This document shows positions 53,666-63,523 of a DNA stretch of 64,000 bases, in pieces. The notes beneath the pieces are model-generated. The model did no database searches, had not been told where the DNA came from, and saw only the letters and a list, made by a program, of their open reading frames with translations. Both the position numbers and the translations under genes were made by a program. The stretch is taken from NCBI GenBank assembly GCA_028284865.1, contig JANQQV010000020.1, positions 124,001-188,000 of the forward strand, written 5' to 3'. The first letter of the stretch is position 1. The number at the start of each line of letters is the position of its first letter. This stretch comes from Rhodothermales bacterium (GTDB taxonomy: Bacteria; Bacteroidota; Rhodothermia; Rhodothermales; UBA10348).

Positions 53666-55173
53666 TGTCTTCCCGGCTGACCCTTCTGTTTGCAGCTTCC
53701 TTGTTGATGGTCCTGTCAGGCTGCCAATCCAGCCAGAATCAGCCGAACATCATTTACATCCTGGCGGATGATCTCGGATACAATGAGGTTGGTGCGTACG
53801 GGCAAACCATCATCAAAACGCCCACGCTGGACCAGCTGGCTCGGGATGGCATGCGCTTCACGCAGCATTACTCTGGTAGCCCGGTGTGCGCTCCTTCGCG
53901 CGGATCGCTGCTCACTGGCAAGCACACCGGTACGGCGTACGTCCGGGACAATTTCGAAGTCGGTGGTTGGGGCCCGGACGAACCGGAAGGTCAGCTCCCG
54001 TTGCTCGATTCGGAAGTGACGATTGCAGAGATGTTGAAGCCGGCAGGCTATGCAACAGGCTTCGTTGGAAAATGGGGCTTGGGCGGCCCTGAATCTGAAG
54101 GTCATCCAAACAACCAGGGATTCGACCGCTTTTACGGCTACTTGTGTCAGCGTGTAGCGCATAATTACTACCCAACACATCTCTGGAGCGATTCAGAGGC
54201 CGACTCCCTGGACAATGGCGAGTGGTTCGCAGCGCATCAGACCATCGACGAACCCCTCCCCACGGAGCAGGACTACTACGACCGATTCGGAGGCAATGAC
54301 TACGCCCCCGACCTGATGCTCGATGCCGCTGTCAATTTTATTGATGAGCATGCCGAAGAGCCGTTCTTCCTTGTATTTGCCACGCCCGTTCCCCATCTGG
54401 CTCTCCAGGTACCCGAAGAGAGCCTTGCAGAATATCCTGACAGCATGGACACCGAGCCGTTCCTCGGACGGCCGTATCTCCCTCACCCACGTCCGAAGGC
54501 TGCCTACGCAGCCATGATTACGCGCATGGACCGGGACTTCGGGACGCTGTTAGCCACCCTCGAGAAGCATGACATCGATGACAACACCATCGTCATGTTC
54601 TCGTCAGACAACGGTGCTACCTACGTGGCCGGCTCGTATGCCGATTACTTTCAATCTGTTGGCGATTTCCGCGGACTCAAGGGCAGCGTGTTCGAAGGCG
54701 GCATCCGGGTGCCCATGATCGTGAGGTGGCCCGGCCACATTGATGCTGGGACGACGACTGACCAGGTATCTGCGTTCTGGGATATCTTGCCTACGATTGC
54801 TGACATCACCGGCACTGAAGTCCCCGAAGGGGTCGACGGCCGGTCCTTCCTCCCTGCTCTTCGGGGCGAAGCTGCGAGCGAACACCAACCACTCTACTGG
54901 GAATACCACGCCTTTGGCGGCATGCAGGCTGTTCGCATGGGCCCATGGAAGGGTGTTCGCCTGGAAATCCGTCGGCAGGAGAATGCAGCGGTCCAGTTGT
55001 TCAACCTGGACGATGACCCTTCTGAATCCTCCGATGTCGCCGCCGAGCATCCGGACATTGTCCAGGAAATACAGGCCATCATGGATGCGCGCGAGCCATC
55101 TCACCTGGACAGATGGAATTTCATCCCTGACGAGCCCTCTGGAGACACGGTTCTTCCTGCATCCTCAGGCTGA
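53662..55173 (+). CDS. Sulfatase lipoprotein (arylsulfatase family)
   Basis: A 503-aa exported hydrolase of the alkaline-phosphatase superfamily. The lipobox is LMVLSGC (Cys21). The N-terminal metal motif is ADDLG, and the formylglycine site is Cys76 in the SPVCAPSRGSLLTGK signature (C-x-P-S-R). Metal-binding MFSSDNGA and the C-terminal QLFNLDDDPSE are typical of arylsulfatases acting on sulfated polysaccharides. It would need a formylglycine-generating enzyme elsewhere. Confidence 0.92.
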   Translation: MMSSRLTLLFAASLLMVLSGCQSSQNQPNIIYILADDLGYNEVGAYGQTIIKTPTLDQLARDGMRFTQHYSGSPVCAPSRGSLLTGKHTGTAYVRDNFEVGGWGPDEPEGQLPLLDSEVTIAEMLKPAGYATGFVGKWGLGGPESEGHPNNQGFDRFYGYLCQRVAHNYYPTHLWSDSEADSLDNGEWFAAHQTIDEPLPTEQDYYDRFGGNDYAPDLMLDAAVNFIDEHAEEPFFLVFATPVPHLALQVPEESLAEYPDSMDTEPFLGRPYLPHPRPKAAYAAMITRMDRDFGTLLATLEKHDIDDNTIVMFSSDNGATYVAGSYADYFQSVGDFRGLKGSVFEGGIRVPMIVRWPGHIDAGTTTDQVSAFWDILPTIADITGTEVPEGVDGRSFLPALRGEAASEHQPLYWEYHAFGGMQAVRMGPWKGVRLEIRRQENAAVQLFNLDDDPSESSDVAAEHPDIVQEIQAIMDAREPSHLDRWNFIPDEPSGDTVLPASSG

Positions 55174-55179
55174 TCAGCA

Positions 55180-56448
55180 TCACTGGCCTGACATTACGGC
55201 CTGACCTGCAATAACAGGCTGCGCCCAGGCCGTCTCCACCTCGCCCTCGACAACCAGGTTGATCATAACCCTGTCTGAAGTAACCCTGGCGCGAACGAAC
55301 AGGTAATCTTCCGTCACCTGAAAAGACGCCTGCGTTCCCGTAGTACGCTGTAAGAGACGTCCGACGTCATCACTGTAGCGATAGGTGATCAGCTCTCCCG
55401 ACTCCGGATCGGTAATCGCAACTGGAGCCGGATCATGGTCAGCGTTTGTCCCAAGGAATTCGATCGCGTACGTGACTCCCTCCTCGGCTTCCACGCCAAT
55501 TCGATACGTGTATCCATCAAATGTCACTTCAGACAGACTCACACCTGACGACGCATAAAACGCCCCGTTGTCCATGGCTTCCAGGATGGTTTCCGCCTCC
55601 AGGTCCCGGGACTGCACCATCACCCATCCGCGGCCGACGTTTGCTCGATTCGGCGCTTCCTCGTGATAGTGATGAGAGTCATCGGTACCCAGGCCGAACA
55701 TGAGGGGTCGTCCATCCCTAAGCCGGATGGTGTTTACCACATCCCACAATTTTTCGGTCCCGTAGCGCAAAGAGTCACCGTAGTTGAATACGGCTGGATG
55801 ACCGTTGTAGACCTCGAAAAAGCGCTCGCCATCGACTTGAGCCAGTTCATCCGCCCGGATGGCCCAAATGTAGTTAGGATGGTTGATGTGAGGCATGACA
55901 CGCCGCTGCAACCGTTCTCCTTGCGAGAGAATGGCATTCACATTGTTCTGCATCACTTCCACGACGCTTTCACCTCCCTGCGGCTCGATGTACTCCATCA
56001 GATTGGTGGCATTGACGTGGATCGGCTTGTTACCATACCGATCGGATACCTCCTCAGCGCGCATCATCACGAACTGACCTGGACGCTCGAATCGTCCTGA
56101 GTATTCCTCGTACGTCTTCAACCGGACACGGACCGAGTCGTCATACCCTTCCCATTCGACCCAACCCTCCGGGCTTTCGGTCAGGTATTTCTCGAATATG
56201 GGATAGCGCGCATTCCATTTCGGAATGGTCAACCATCGCTCCGAGTCGGCGATCGTGTTGTGATCAGATATCGCCAGGAAGTCGTAGCCGTTGTCGACAT
56301 ACCACTTCGTTACTTGCTCCGGAAAATCATCCCCGTCACTCCAGAATGTGTGCGTGTGTAGGTTGCCCCGGTACCACTGCGATTGTTCGGTTTGCTCACA
56401 GCCAACCATGAGAACAATCAAGGTCAGGACAAAGCTGAGGCGGGTCAT
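55180..56448 (-). CDS. PHP-domain metallo-phosphoesterase lipoprotein
   Basis: A 422-aa lipoprotein (MVGCEQT lipobox, Cys17). A PHP domain begins RGNLHTHTFWSDG (HxH metal site) with YDFLAISDHNT, and later conserved His and Glu residues are seen (LGTDDSHHYHE). A C-terminal beta-domain follows. It ends tail-to-tail with the sulfatase gene, 6 bases away. Substrate is unknown. Confidence 0.85.
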   Translation of the reverse strand: MTRLSFVLTLIVLMVGCEQTEQSQWYRGNLHTHTFWSDGDDFPEQVTKWYVDNGYDFLAISDHNTIADSERWLTIPKWNARYPIFEKYLTESPEGWVEWEGYDDSVRVRLKTYEEYSGRFERPGQFVMMRAEEVSDRYGNKPIHVNATNLMEYIEPQGGESVVEVMQNNVNAILSQGERLQRRVMPHINHPNYIWAIRADELAQVDGERFFEVYNGHPAVFNYGDSLRYGTEKLWDVVNTIRLRDGRPLMFGLGTDDSHHYHEEAPNRANVGRGWVMVQSRDLEAETILEAMDNGAFYASSGVSLSEVTFDGYTYRIGVEAEEGVTYAIEFLGTNADHDPAPVAITDPESGELITYRYSDDVGRLLQRTTGTQASFQVTEDYLFVRARVTSDRVMINLVVEGEVETAWAQPVIAGQAVMSGQ

Positions 56449-57020
56449 CGGGAGCGGGCGATTTCGTGGATGGCGGCGGGACCATGGTTGAACAATATAT
56501 CCAGACAGCTCATCTGCGGAATGAATCCGTCGTAATTCTGCCGGTACTCAGGATGAACGAACTCGGCATTGCCGTGCCCACCAATCTGTGGCGCGTCGGG
56601 ATTGCCCGATGTCGGGCTCGCCCACTCGACCTCGTGCTTCAACCAGGAAAGCACCAAGTCCAGTGCTCCCCGGTTGAGGGCGCCCAACGTTGTCGGCTTG
56701 TCATCCAGCAGAGCTTGGATGCCGTCTGCGAAGTGGATATGGAATGGCGTGGTCGAATAGTTGTACTGCAGCGCCTTGAGATGTCGCTTGCGCCACCCAT
56801 CGTGGTACGCGATTCGGGTTTGCTCGATGCTTTGTCCAAGCTGTCCGTGTTCAACCGGCACCGTGATCCACTGCCATCCATCGGCATTCCGCAATCGGGT
56901 CCTGTTTTGCCATGCACCACGAGAAAAGGGGCGATCGGATCGCCAAACAGCATGCTCGGACTGCAGCAGCGGTAGCAGCGTCTCGAGTCGCGGGAAGTAT
57001 TCGGGGGTGACGTGTATCAT
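56445..57020 (-). CDS. WbqC-like family protein
   Basis: A 191-aa protein of the WbqC family. The ATG at 57020 gives MIHVTPEYFPRLE, and diagnostic segments are QNRTRLRN, WITVPV and HLKALQYNYS. WbqC proteins occur in polysaccharide loci and have no settled role. Its stop overlaps the PHP gene start (4 bases); it is divergent from the LD-carboxypeptidase gene (33 bases). Confidence 0.85.
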   Translation of the reverse strand: MIHVTPEYFPRLETLLPLLQSEHAVWRSDRPFSRGAWQNRTRLRNADGWQWITVPVEHGQLGQSIEQTRIAYHDGWRKRHLKALQYNYSTTPFHIHFADGIQALLDDKPTTLGALNRGALDLVLSWLKHEVEWASPTSGNPDAPQIGGHGNAEFVHPEYRQNYDGFIPQMSCLDILFNHGPAAIHEIARSR

Positions 57021-57053
57021 GAATCCTATATTCCCGAAGCTACGAACCATTTC

Positions 57054-58004
57054 ATGCTGCCGGTGAGCGACTCTCGCATCTTTCCCCCCTCCCTGTCAAG
57101 AAGCTCCCGCGTCGGGGTCATTGCTCCCGCATCTGCCCCTCGCGATACTTCATCACTGCCGTCGGGGCTGGCCAGTCTTTCAAGCATGGGAATGGATGTC
57201 CAGTTGGGGCGCGAAACGATTGAACAAGTCGGGTATCTGGCAGGCAATGACCAGGATCGGTTGGCAGAACTGCATGAGATGGCCGCGCGCGAAGATCTGG
57301 ATGCCCTGTTCTGTGTCCGCGGCGGATATGGCGTTCTGAGAATCCTCGATCAAGTAGATTTTTCGGCGTTTGAGTCCGCCCCGAAGATGTTGGTCGGCTA
57401 CTCGGATATTACCGCGCTGCAGCTCGCGCTTTTCAAGCACACCGGGATGATCAGCGTGTCCGGCCCCATGGTGGCTGTTGAGTGGCCTGATCCGGAAGCT
57501 GCCAATTGCGAGCAATTCCTGGAATTGGTATCCGAATCGTACCAACCCGGCCGGCTGGATCCCGTGGGCCAGAACACGATGATTGCAGGCGAAGCAGAAG
57601 GACTTCTGCTGGGTGGCAATCTGTCTCTGATCACACGTCTTATCGGTTCACGGCACATGCCTTCGCTCAAAGGTGCCATCCTGTTTCTGGAGGAAGTCGG
57701 CGAGACGCCGTATCGGGTTGACGGACTCCTTGCTCAGCTGCAACTGTCCGGTGTGCTGGACGAGGTTGCCGGTATCGTTCTGGGTGGCTTCACCGGATCC
57801 GATGTCTCGCCGGGCAAGCCAACGCTGACCATGAATGAGGTTTTCGAGGACTATTTCAGTGATCTCGGCATTCCCGTCGCCACCGACTTGCGTTATGGGC
57901 ATTTCCCGGAGAAAGTCGCCGTCCCCATTGGCGTCCGTGCCCGATTGACTGCCGATTCAAGCGGCAAAGCGGAGTTGTCCCTACTGGAGCGCCCGACCAG
58001 CTGA
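57054..58004 (+). CDS. LD-carboxypeptidase (LdcA/MccF family)
   Basis: A 316-aa serine peptidase of the S66 family, which trims the terminal D-Ala from tetrapeptide or cleaves acyl-AMP antibiotics. An N-terminal VGVIAPASAPRD segment, the GGYG motif and the nucleophile in VGYSDITAL are present, as are the C-terminal Glu and His region LRYGHFPEK. The ATG at 57054 is chosen. Murein recycling is the likelier role, since dacB and mreC are nearby. Confidence 0.9.
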   Translation: MLPVSDSRIFPPSLSRSSRVGVIAPASAPRDTSSLPSGLASLSSMGMDVQLGRETIEQVGYLAGNDQDRLAELHEMAAREDLDALFCVRGGYGVLRILDQVDFSAFESAPKMLVGYSDITALQLALFKHTGMISVSGPMVAVEWPDPEAANCEQFLELVSESYQPGRLDPVGQNTMIAGEAEGLLLGGNLSLITRLIGSRHMPSLKGAILFLEEVGETPYRVDGLLAQLQLSGVLDEVAGIVLGGFTGSDVSPGKPTLTMNEVFEDYFSDLGIPVATDLRYGHFPEKVAVPIGVRARLTADSSGKAELSLLERPTS

Positions 58005-58150
58005 TCGGATCCCGCCAACGTCTGGGCTCAGTCGAATTGTGGAAACAAAAGCATCCACATTTCACGTGCATGGCGTGATCCCGGTGGACCCGGTTTGTAG
58101 GTTGCGAACGTTTTCCGTGCCCTCCCAATCGTCTCGCTTCAAGACGGCGC

Positions 58151-58765
58151 ATGAACATCGCGGTATTCGCTTCCGGAGGCGGCTCCAACTTCCAGGCCAT
58201 TGCTGATGCATGCGTCGATGGAACCATCCCCGGAGAGATTGTCTTGTGCGTAGCCAGCCGACCGGACGCTGGTGTCCTCAAACGTGCCGAAAAGCTGGGA
58301 ATACTGTCCATGGTCCTCGAGGGACCATCTGATGAATGGACTCCTCAGGTGATTCAGCGACTCAACGAAACGGGAGCCGACTTTGTGGCCCTCGCGGGTT
58401 TCATGAAGATGATTCCCTCCGCGTTGATCGCCACCTACCCGGGACGCATTGTAAACATCCATCCTGCTCTTCTGCCTGACTATGGCGGAAAGGGGATGTA
58501 TGGCATGCATGTCCACAGGGCCGTCATTGCAGCTGGCGAGTCGGAGTCCGGTGCTACCGTGCACATCGTCGACGAGGAGTACGATACGGGTCCCGTGGTT
58601 GCACAGGAACGTGTACCTGTGTTAGCGGGCGACTCTGCCGAAGATTTGGCTGCGCGGGTCCTCCGTGTCGAGCACTCGCTTTACCCGGCCGTGGTGAAAG
58701 CGTTTGCCGAAGGACGCGTCCACATCGACGGAAAACAGGTCACCATTCATTCGCCCAACTCATGA
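58151..58765 (+). CDS. purN: Phosphoribosylglycinamide formyltransferase
   Basis: A 204-aa enzyme of purine synthesis using 10-formyl-THF to convert GAR to FGAR. It has the N-terminal FASGGGSNF phosphate loop, the catalytic Asn-His in VNIHPALLPDYGGKG and the catalytic Asp in YDTGPVVAQ. It precedes purH by 36 bases, and they form a purine operon. Confidence 0.95.
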   Translation: MNIAVFASGGGSNFQAIADACVDGTIPGEIVLCVASRPDAGVLKRAEKLGILSMVLEGPSDEWTPQVIQRLNETGADFVALAGFMKMIPSALIATYPGRIVNIHPALLPDYGGKGMYGMHVHRAVIAAGESESGATVHIVDEEYDTGPVVAQERVPVLAGDSAEDLAARVLRVEHSLYPAVVKAFAEGRVHIDGKQVTIHSPNS

Positions 58766-58801
58766 TCCCGAGTGATCGGGAGATTCATTCAAACTGACCA
58801 G

Positions 58802-60379
58802 ATGATTCACGTCAAAGACCTGCCCGCACCCGCCGATCATTACCCCATTCGCCGAGCCCTCCTTTCCGTGTTCGACAAAACCGGAATCGTGGAACTGGGA
58901 CAGGCGCTGCATCGCCACGGCGTTGAGTTGATTTCCACCGGTGGCACCGCCCGTGCGCTTGCTGGAGCTGGTCTTCCCGTAACGAGTGTGGACAGTCTGA
59001 CCGGCTATCCCGAGATCCTCGGCGGGCGTGTCAAGACGTTGCACCCGGCCGTCCACGGCGGCTTGCTCTCTCGCAGGACCGACCCGGAAGATCAGCAGGA
59101 GTTGGAGACTCAGGGGATTCAGGAGATCGATCTGGTTGTGGTAAACCTCTACCCTTTCGAGGAAGCTACCGCCGGCGATGACGTGACCGATGCCATTGCC
59201 ATAGAGAACATCGATATCGGCGGCCCGACCATGCTGCGAGCAGCAGCCAAGAACTTCTTTTTCGTGGCCGTTGCCTGTTCGCCATCGTCCTACGACGGGA
59301 TCATCGCCGAAATGGACGCCCATGATGGCGCCCTCGGCATGACAACGCGCCGTGCACTCGCTGCGCAAGTATTTGATCACACGGCGATGTACGACACGGC
59401 TGTTTCAGCCTACTTCGCTGGCGCCAGCGCCTCAAATCTCTCCCTGAGCGCCCCGCTGCAGCAAACACTTCGTTACGGCGAAAACCCGCACCAGCAGGCT
59501 GGGCTCTACGGAGACTCCTCAGACCTCTTCGAAAAGCTCCACGGCAAGGATCTCTCGTTCAACAACCTGCTGGACTTGAGCGCTGCGCTGACGTTGATTG
59601 ATGAATTCAGGGATGCTCCTCCGACGGTGGCCATTCTGAAGCATACCAACCCGTGCGGCGTGGGAACCGCCGACAATCTGGAAACAGCGTACCACAAAGC
59701 CTTCTCAACCGATCAACAGTCTCCATTCGGCGGCATCGTGGTCGTGAACCGAACGCTGGACCTTGCAACGGCCGAAGCCATCAACGAGGTGTTCACCGAG
59801 ATCATCATCGCACCTGAATTTGGCGAAGGAGTGCTCGACTTCTTGATGCAGAAGAAGAATCGTCGTCTGATCCGCATGTTGAAGTGGGCATCTGAGGATG
59901 CTGGGCTGGACGTGCGCTCCGTCGTGGGTGGATTCCTGGTTCAGGATCGCGATGCCGTTCTGCCTTCTGCTGAAGCGTTGAAGGCTCGTTGCACCGTTCC
60001 GACCAAGCGCCAGCCCACCGAAGAGGAGTGGAAAAACCTCGATTTCGCCTGGCGCGTGGCCAAGAACGTGAAGAGCAACGCTATCGTCTACGCAAAAGGT
60101 GGTCAGACCATCGGAGTCGGTGCCGGACAGATGAGCCGAATCGACGCCTCTGAAATTGCTGTGTCAAAGGGCAAAAAATCAGAGTTGGACTTCTCTGAAT
60201 GCGTGGTCGCTTCGGATGCTTTCTTCCCATTCGCTGACGGCCTCCTCGAAGCCGCCAAGAACGGAGCGACGGCGGCCATCCAGCCCGGTGGTTCTGTCCG
60301 TGACGAAGAAGTGATTGCCGCCGCCGACGAGAACGGCATAGCGATGGTGTTTACCGGGAATCGCCATTTCCGCCACTGA
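58802..60379 (+). CDS. purH: AICAR transformylase/IMP cyclohydrolase
   Basis: A 525-aa bifunctional enzyme for the last two steps of IMP synthesis. The N-terminal IMP cyclohydrolase part contains GGTARAL and [15 protein letters not shown], and the transformylase part contains LRYGENPHQ and the Lys-His of LKHTNPCG. The ATG at 58802 is preferred over the GTG at 58772. It is followed by mreC. Confidence 0.96.
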   Translation: MIHVKDLPAPADHYPIRRALLSVFDKTGIVELGQALHRHGVELISTGGTARALAGAGLPVTSVDSLTGYPEILGGRVKTLHPAVHGGLLSRRTDPEDQQELETQGIQEIDLVVVNLYPFEEATAGDDVTDAIAIENIDIGGPTMLRAAAKNFFFVAVACSPSSYDGIIAEMDAHDGALGMTTRRALAAQVFDHTAMYDTAVSAYFAGASASNLSLSAPLQQTLRYGENPHQQAGLYGDSSDLFEKLHGKDLSFNNLLDLSAALTLIDEFRDAPPTVAILKHTNPCGVGTADNLETAYHKAFSTDQQSPFGGIVVVNRTLDLATAEAINEVFTEIIIAPEFGEGVLDFLMQKKNRRLIRMLKWASEDAGLDVRSVVGGFLVQDRDAVLPSAEALKARCTVPTKRQPTEEEWKNLDFAWRVAKNVKSNAIVYAKGGQTIGVGAGQMSRIDASEIAVSKGKKSELDFSECVVASDAFFPFADGLLEAAKNGATAAIQPGGSVRDEEVIAAADENGIAMVFTGNRHFRH

Positions 60380-60416
60380 TCCCTATTGACGATATTCCGT
60401 CAACCGGACAGAGGCC

Positions 60417-61244
60417 ATGAATCGCATTTGGGAACGTTCCCGGGACTGGGTCCTGCTCAGCATCCTGATCATTACGTCGCTGGTAGTCATGCTGACTGCC
60501 AACGAGGATATGCTGCGTGGTTTGCGTGCCCGTTCTTTGGAGGCGACGGCCTCCGTCGAATCCATGTTTGCCGGACTCGGTCGATACGTTCGGGCGCTTG
60601 ATGAAAACGAGGTCTTGCGCAATCAGAATATTGACCTGGCCAATCAAGTAGCGTTGATGCGCAGCGCACAGGCCGAAAACGAACGCATGGAAGCGCTCCT
60701 CGGACTGGCCGACTCTCTCGATTACGAAGTGCTGGCTGCCAAGGTCGTTTCGAAGGACATCACGTCCGAGCGCAATTTAATCACGATCGATGTGGGTAGT
60801 GATGACGGAATCGAACTGAACATGTCTGTCATCGACCCGTCTGGCGTCATCGGCAAGGTGATTCTTGTTGGCGATGACTATTCGCGTGTCATGACGTACC
60901 TGAACACGGATTCCTTCATCTCCGCCAGTGTGCTGCCCGCCATGACGGATGGTAATCTGCGTTGGGATGGTCGCCGATTCGACCGTCTCATTCTGGATTA
61001 TGTGTCTCGCTCGTCCACTGTTTCGGTCGGCGACCTTGTTGTGACCAACGGGTTCTCGACCATCCATCAACGTGGATATCCGATCGGCGTCGTGGACACG
61101 CTGTTTGCAGAACCTGGCACGAGTACCTGGACCATTCACGTGCGGCCAAGCGCCAGTCTGGATGATCTCAGTCATGTGTTCGTTGTCAAGACGCGCTCGC
61201 CAAACGCCATCGATCCTGAACTACTGCCCTCGTCAACGCCTTGA
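60417..61244 (+). CDS. mreC: Rod-shape-determining protein MreC
   Basis: A 275-aa protein with one N-terminal membrane helix (LLSILIITSLVVML), a coiled coil (about 55-85) and a periplasmic beta-barrel-like domain containing DVGSDDGI, IGKVI and VTNGF. MreC organises elongation-phase wall synthesis. No mreB is present in the window. It overlaps the extended dacB frame and precedes dacB by 56 bases. Confidence 0.9.
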   Translation: MNRIWERSRDWVLLSILIITSLVVMLTANEDMLRGLRARSLEATASVESMFAGLGRYVRALDENEVLRNQNIDLANQVALMRSAQAENERMEALLGLADSLDYEVLAAKVVSKDITSERNLITIDVGSDDGIELNMSVIDPSGVIGKVILVGDDYSRVMTYLNTDSFISASVLPAMTDGNLRWDGRRFDRLILDYVSRSSTVSVGDLVVTNGFSTIHQRGYPIGVVDTLFAEPGTSTWTIHVRPSASLDDLSHVFVVKTRSPNAIDPELLPSSTP

Positions 61245-61300
61245 CCTGGACCGACGCGGTATCCGGTCGCAGTCCTTATCCCAATACCATTTCTCTTCGC

Positions 61301-62800
61301 ATGCGTCGTATCGCCCTTGCCCTCTTCGTTTCCTTGGCATTCGGTTTCACTACTGCCGTCCATGCTCAAACGTCCAGTGCTACAGAGCTTCGGGCGGCCA
61401 TTGATCAAGCCGTCGCAGAAGGTGGTATTCCCAACGCTTGGTGGACCATCCTGGTGTGGGACGCTGAGACGGGAGCATCGCTCTACGAGAAGGACACCGG
61501 ACGCAGCTTCATCCCTGCCTCGAACACGAAGCTGTACTCCTCAGCAGCCGCCCTCGACATCTTGGGGCCCGACTTCCGATTCGAAACACAGTTCGCAACG
61601 GATGGTGAAATCACGGATGGCGTCCTGAATGGAAATCTGATCGTGATCGGATCCGGAGATCCGGTCATTGGCGGTCGATTCACCGACGGCGACATTACGG
61701 CCTACTTCCGCTCATGGGCTGATTCGCTAAAATCCATGGGGGTCAACTCGATCGAGGGTAATCTGATTGGCGATGATGACGCTTTCGACGAGCAATACCT
61801 GGGCTACGGCTGGCAATTTGACGATCTCCCCTGGTGGTATGCTGCAGAGCTGAGTGCACTGAGCTTCAACGACAACTGCATCGACTTCTATCTCGAAGGA
61901 GCAACCGAGGGCATGCCGGCGGTCCTGTCCTGGGAGCCCATGATGACCACGTATGCCACGGCCCGCAATGAGTCTATCACCGTGCCGGCGGACGGGCGCA
62001 TCGAGGAAGACTACTTTCGCGTGCAGGGCACGAATGATTTCGTGCTGCGCTCAAAGGTGCCTGAGGGCCGCACAGAGGTCGAATCCTTGGCCGTGTCCAA
62101 CCCGACCGCATTCTTCGTGCACGTGCTACGCGAAGTCCTGATCTCCGAGGGCATTGCGGTCAGGGGACGCGCGTTGGATATCGATGACCTGCCCGTCAAG
62201 CCTTCGTCCAGCGCCCGAAGCCATCTGTTCAGTCACTTCAGCCCGACACTGGCTGAAATCGTTGTTCCGCTCAACAAGCGCAGCCACAATCTCTACGCCG
62301 AACAGGTCTTCCGGGCCATTGCCGTGAACGCATTGCCAACGGTCTCAGAGCCTGAGGCCGGATCCGCCGCCCTCGCCATCGATCGGGCGCGGAAACTGAC
62401 GTACGGACCGGCGGGTGTGGATACGCTTCGCTTGCAGCTGGTGGACGGATCCGGCCTTGCGCGCCAGAACTTGGTTACGTCCACGATGACAGCGCGACTC
62501 CTCTCCCACATGTGGCATCATGATGATGCAGCCACCCGCGATGCTTTTCTGGAGTCCCTCCCAATTGCGGGAGTCGACGGCACGCTCTCAGGCCGGATGC
62601 GTGGATCAGCTGCCAAAGGCAATGCGCGGGCCAAGACGGGCACTCTTGGCAGTGTGGCAGCCTTGAGTGGATATGTGACGACGGCCAACGGCCGCACGCT
62701 CATCGTATCCATGATGGCTAATCACCACACTGAATCATCCCGCCGACCGCGGCTCGTACAGGATCGCGTCATGGACATCCTGGCGCAGCACACGTACTGA
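61301..62800 (+). CDS. dacB: D-alanyl-D-alanine carboxypeptidase/endopeptidase (PBP4-type)
   Basis: A 499-aa S13-family peptidase that trims murein stem peptides in the periplasm. It has a signal peptide (ending ...TAVHAQ) and the three penicillin-binding motifs: SxxK as ASNTK, SxN as RSHNLYAE and KTG as AKTGTLGSV. The extra domain inserted between the first two motifs is as in PBP4. The ATG at 61301 is preferred to the overlapping TTG at 61241. Confidence 0.93.
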   Translation: MRRIALALFVSLAFGFTTAVHAQTSSATELRAAIDQAVAEGGIPNAWWTILVWDAETGASLYEKDTGRSFIPASNTKLYSSAAALDILGPDFRFETQFATDGEITDGVLNGNLIVIGSGDPVIGGRFTDGDITAYFRSWADSLKSMGVNSIEGNLIGDDDAFDEQYLGYGWQFDDLPWWYAAELSALSFNDNCIDFYLEGATEGMPAVLSWEPMMTTYATARNESITVPADGRIEEDYFRVQGTNDFVLRSKVPEGRTEVESLAVSNPTAFFVHVLREVLISEGIAVRGRALDIDDLPVKPSSSARSHLFSHFSPTLAEIVVPLNKRSHNLYAEQVFRAIAVNALPTVSEPEAGSAALAIDRARKLTYGPAGVDTLRLQLVDGSGLARQNLVTSTMTARLLSHMWHHDDAATRDAFLESLPIAGVDGTLSGRMRGSAAKGNARAKTGTLGSVAALSGYVTTANGRTLIVSMMANHHTESSRRPRLVQDRVMDILAQHTY

Positions 62801-62885
62801 ATCGAGAGAAACAACGACCCCGGCGGCAGGTACAGTAGCGCATTGTTAGCTGTATTGTTTGATTTGTTTTCGTGGGTATTGCTGC

Positions 62886-63452
62886 ATGAGTGAGCACAAC
62901 ACCTCCCGCTCCTCCAATCGCATCCGCAGTACGACGGTAGTCGGTATCCGGCACAACGGCAAAGTGGTTCTGGGCTCTGATGGCCAGGCCACCATGGGTA
63001 ATACGGTCATGAAGAGCAGTGCGCAGAAAGTGCGTTCGCTCTACCATGGCCAGATCCTGGCTGGTTTTGCTGGTGCTACCGCGGACGCCTTCACCTTGTT
63101 CGAGCGATTCGAAGAGAAGCTCCAGCAGTACGGGGGCAATGTGACCCGTGCGGCCGTCGAATTGGCTAAGGACTGGCGAACGGATCGCTATCTGCGTCGC
63201 CTGGAGGCGCTACTGGCTGTGGCGGCCAAGGATCGCCTGCTGATCATCAGCGGAACAGGCGATGTCATCGAACCCGATGACGAAATCCTGGCCATCGGTT
63301 CCGGCGGCCCCTTTGCGCTCGCTGCCGCTCGCGCCATGACCCGCCACGCGTCCGATCTCGATGCCCGTACTGTCGTTGAGCAAGCACTCACGATCGCCTC
63401 AGAGATCTGCATTTATTCCAATGATACGCTGACGATCCTGGAGCTCGATTGA
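62886..63452 (+). CDS. hslV: HslV, ATP-dependent protease subunit, with N-terminal propeptide
   Basis: A 188-aa threonine protease of the HslVU complex. The catalytic Thr is in [20 protein letters not shown] (given in two parts around TTVVG), about residue 16. The propeptide (about 15 residues, serine-rich) must be removed. The downstream [13 protein letters not shown] segment is typical. The ATG at 62886 is chosen. hslU is not within the window. Confidence 0.93.
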   Translation: MSEHNTSRSSNRIRSTTVVGIRHNGKVVLGSDGQATMGNTVMKSSAQKVRSLYHGQILAGFAGATADAFTLFERFEEKLQQYGGNVTRAAVELAKDWRTDRYLRRLEALLAVAAKDRLLIISGTGDVIEPDDEILAIGSGGPFALAAARAMTRHASDLDARTVVEQALTIASEICIYSNDTLTILELD

Positions 63453-63523
63453 TTCCGCGGGTGGAATGATCACCCCGTGCTCTCCAGGTCAATACTTGTT
63501 TGTTTACTTGACTTCTTGATTCC

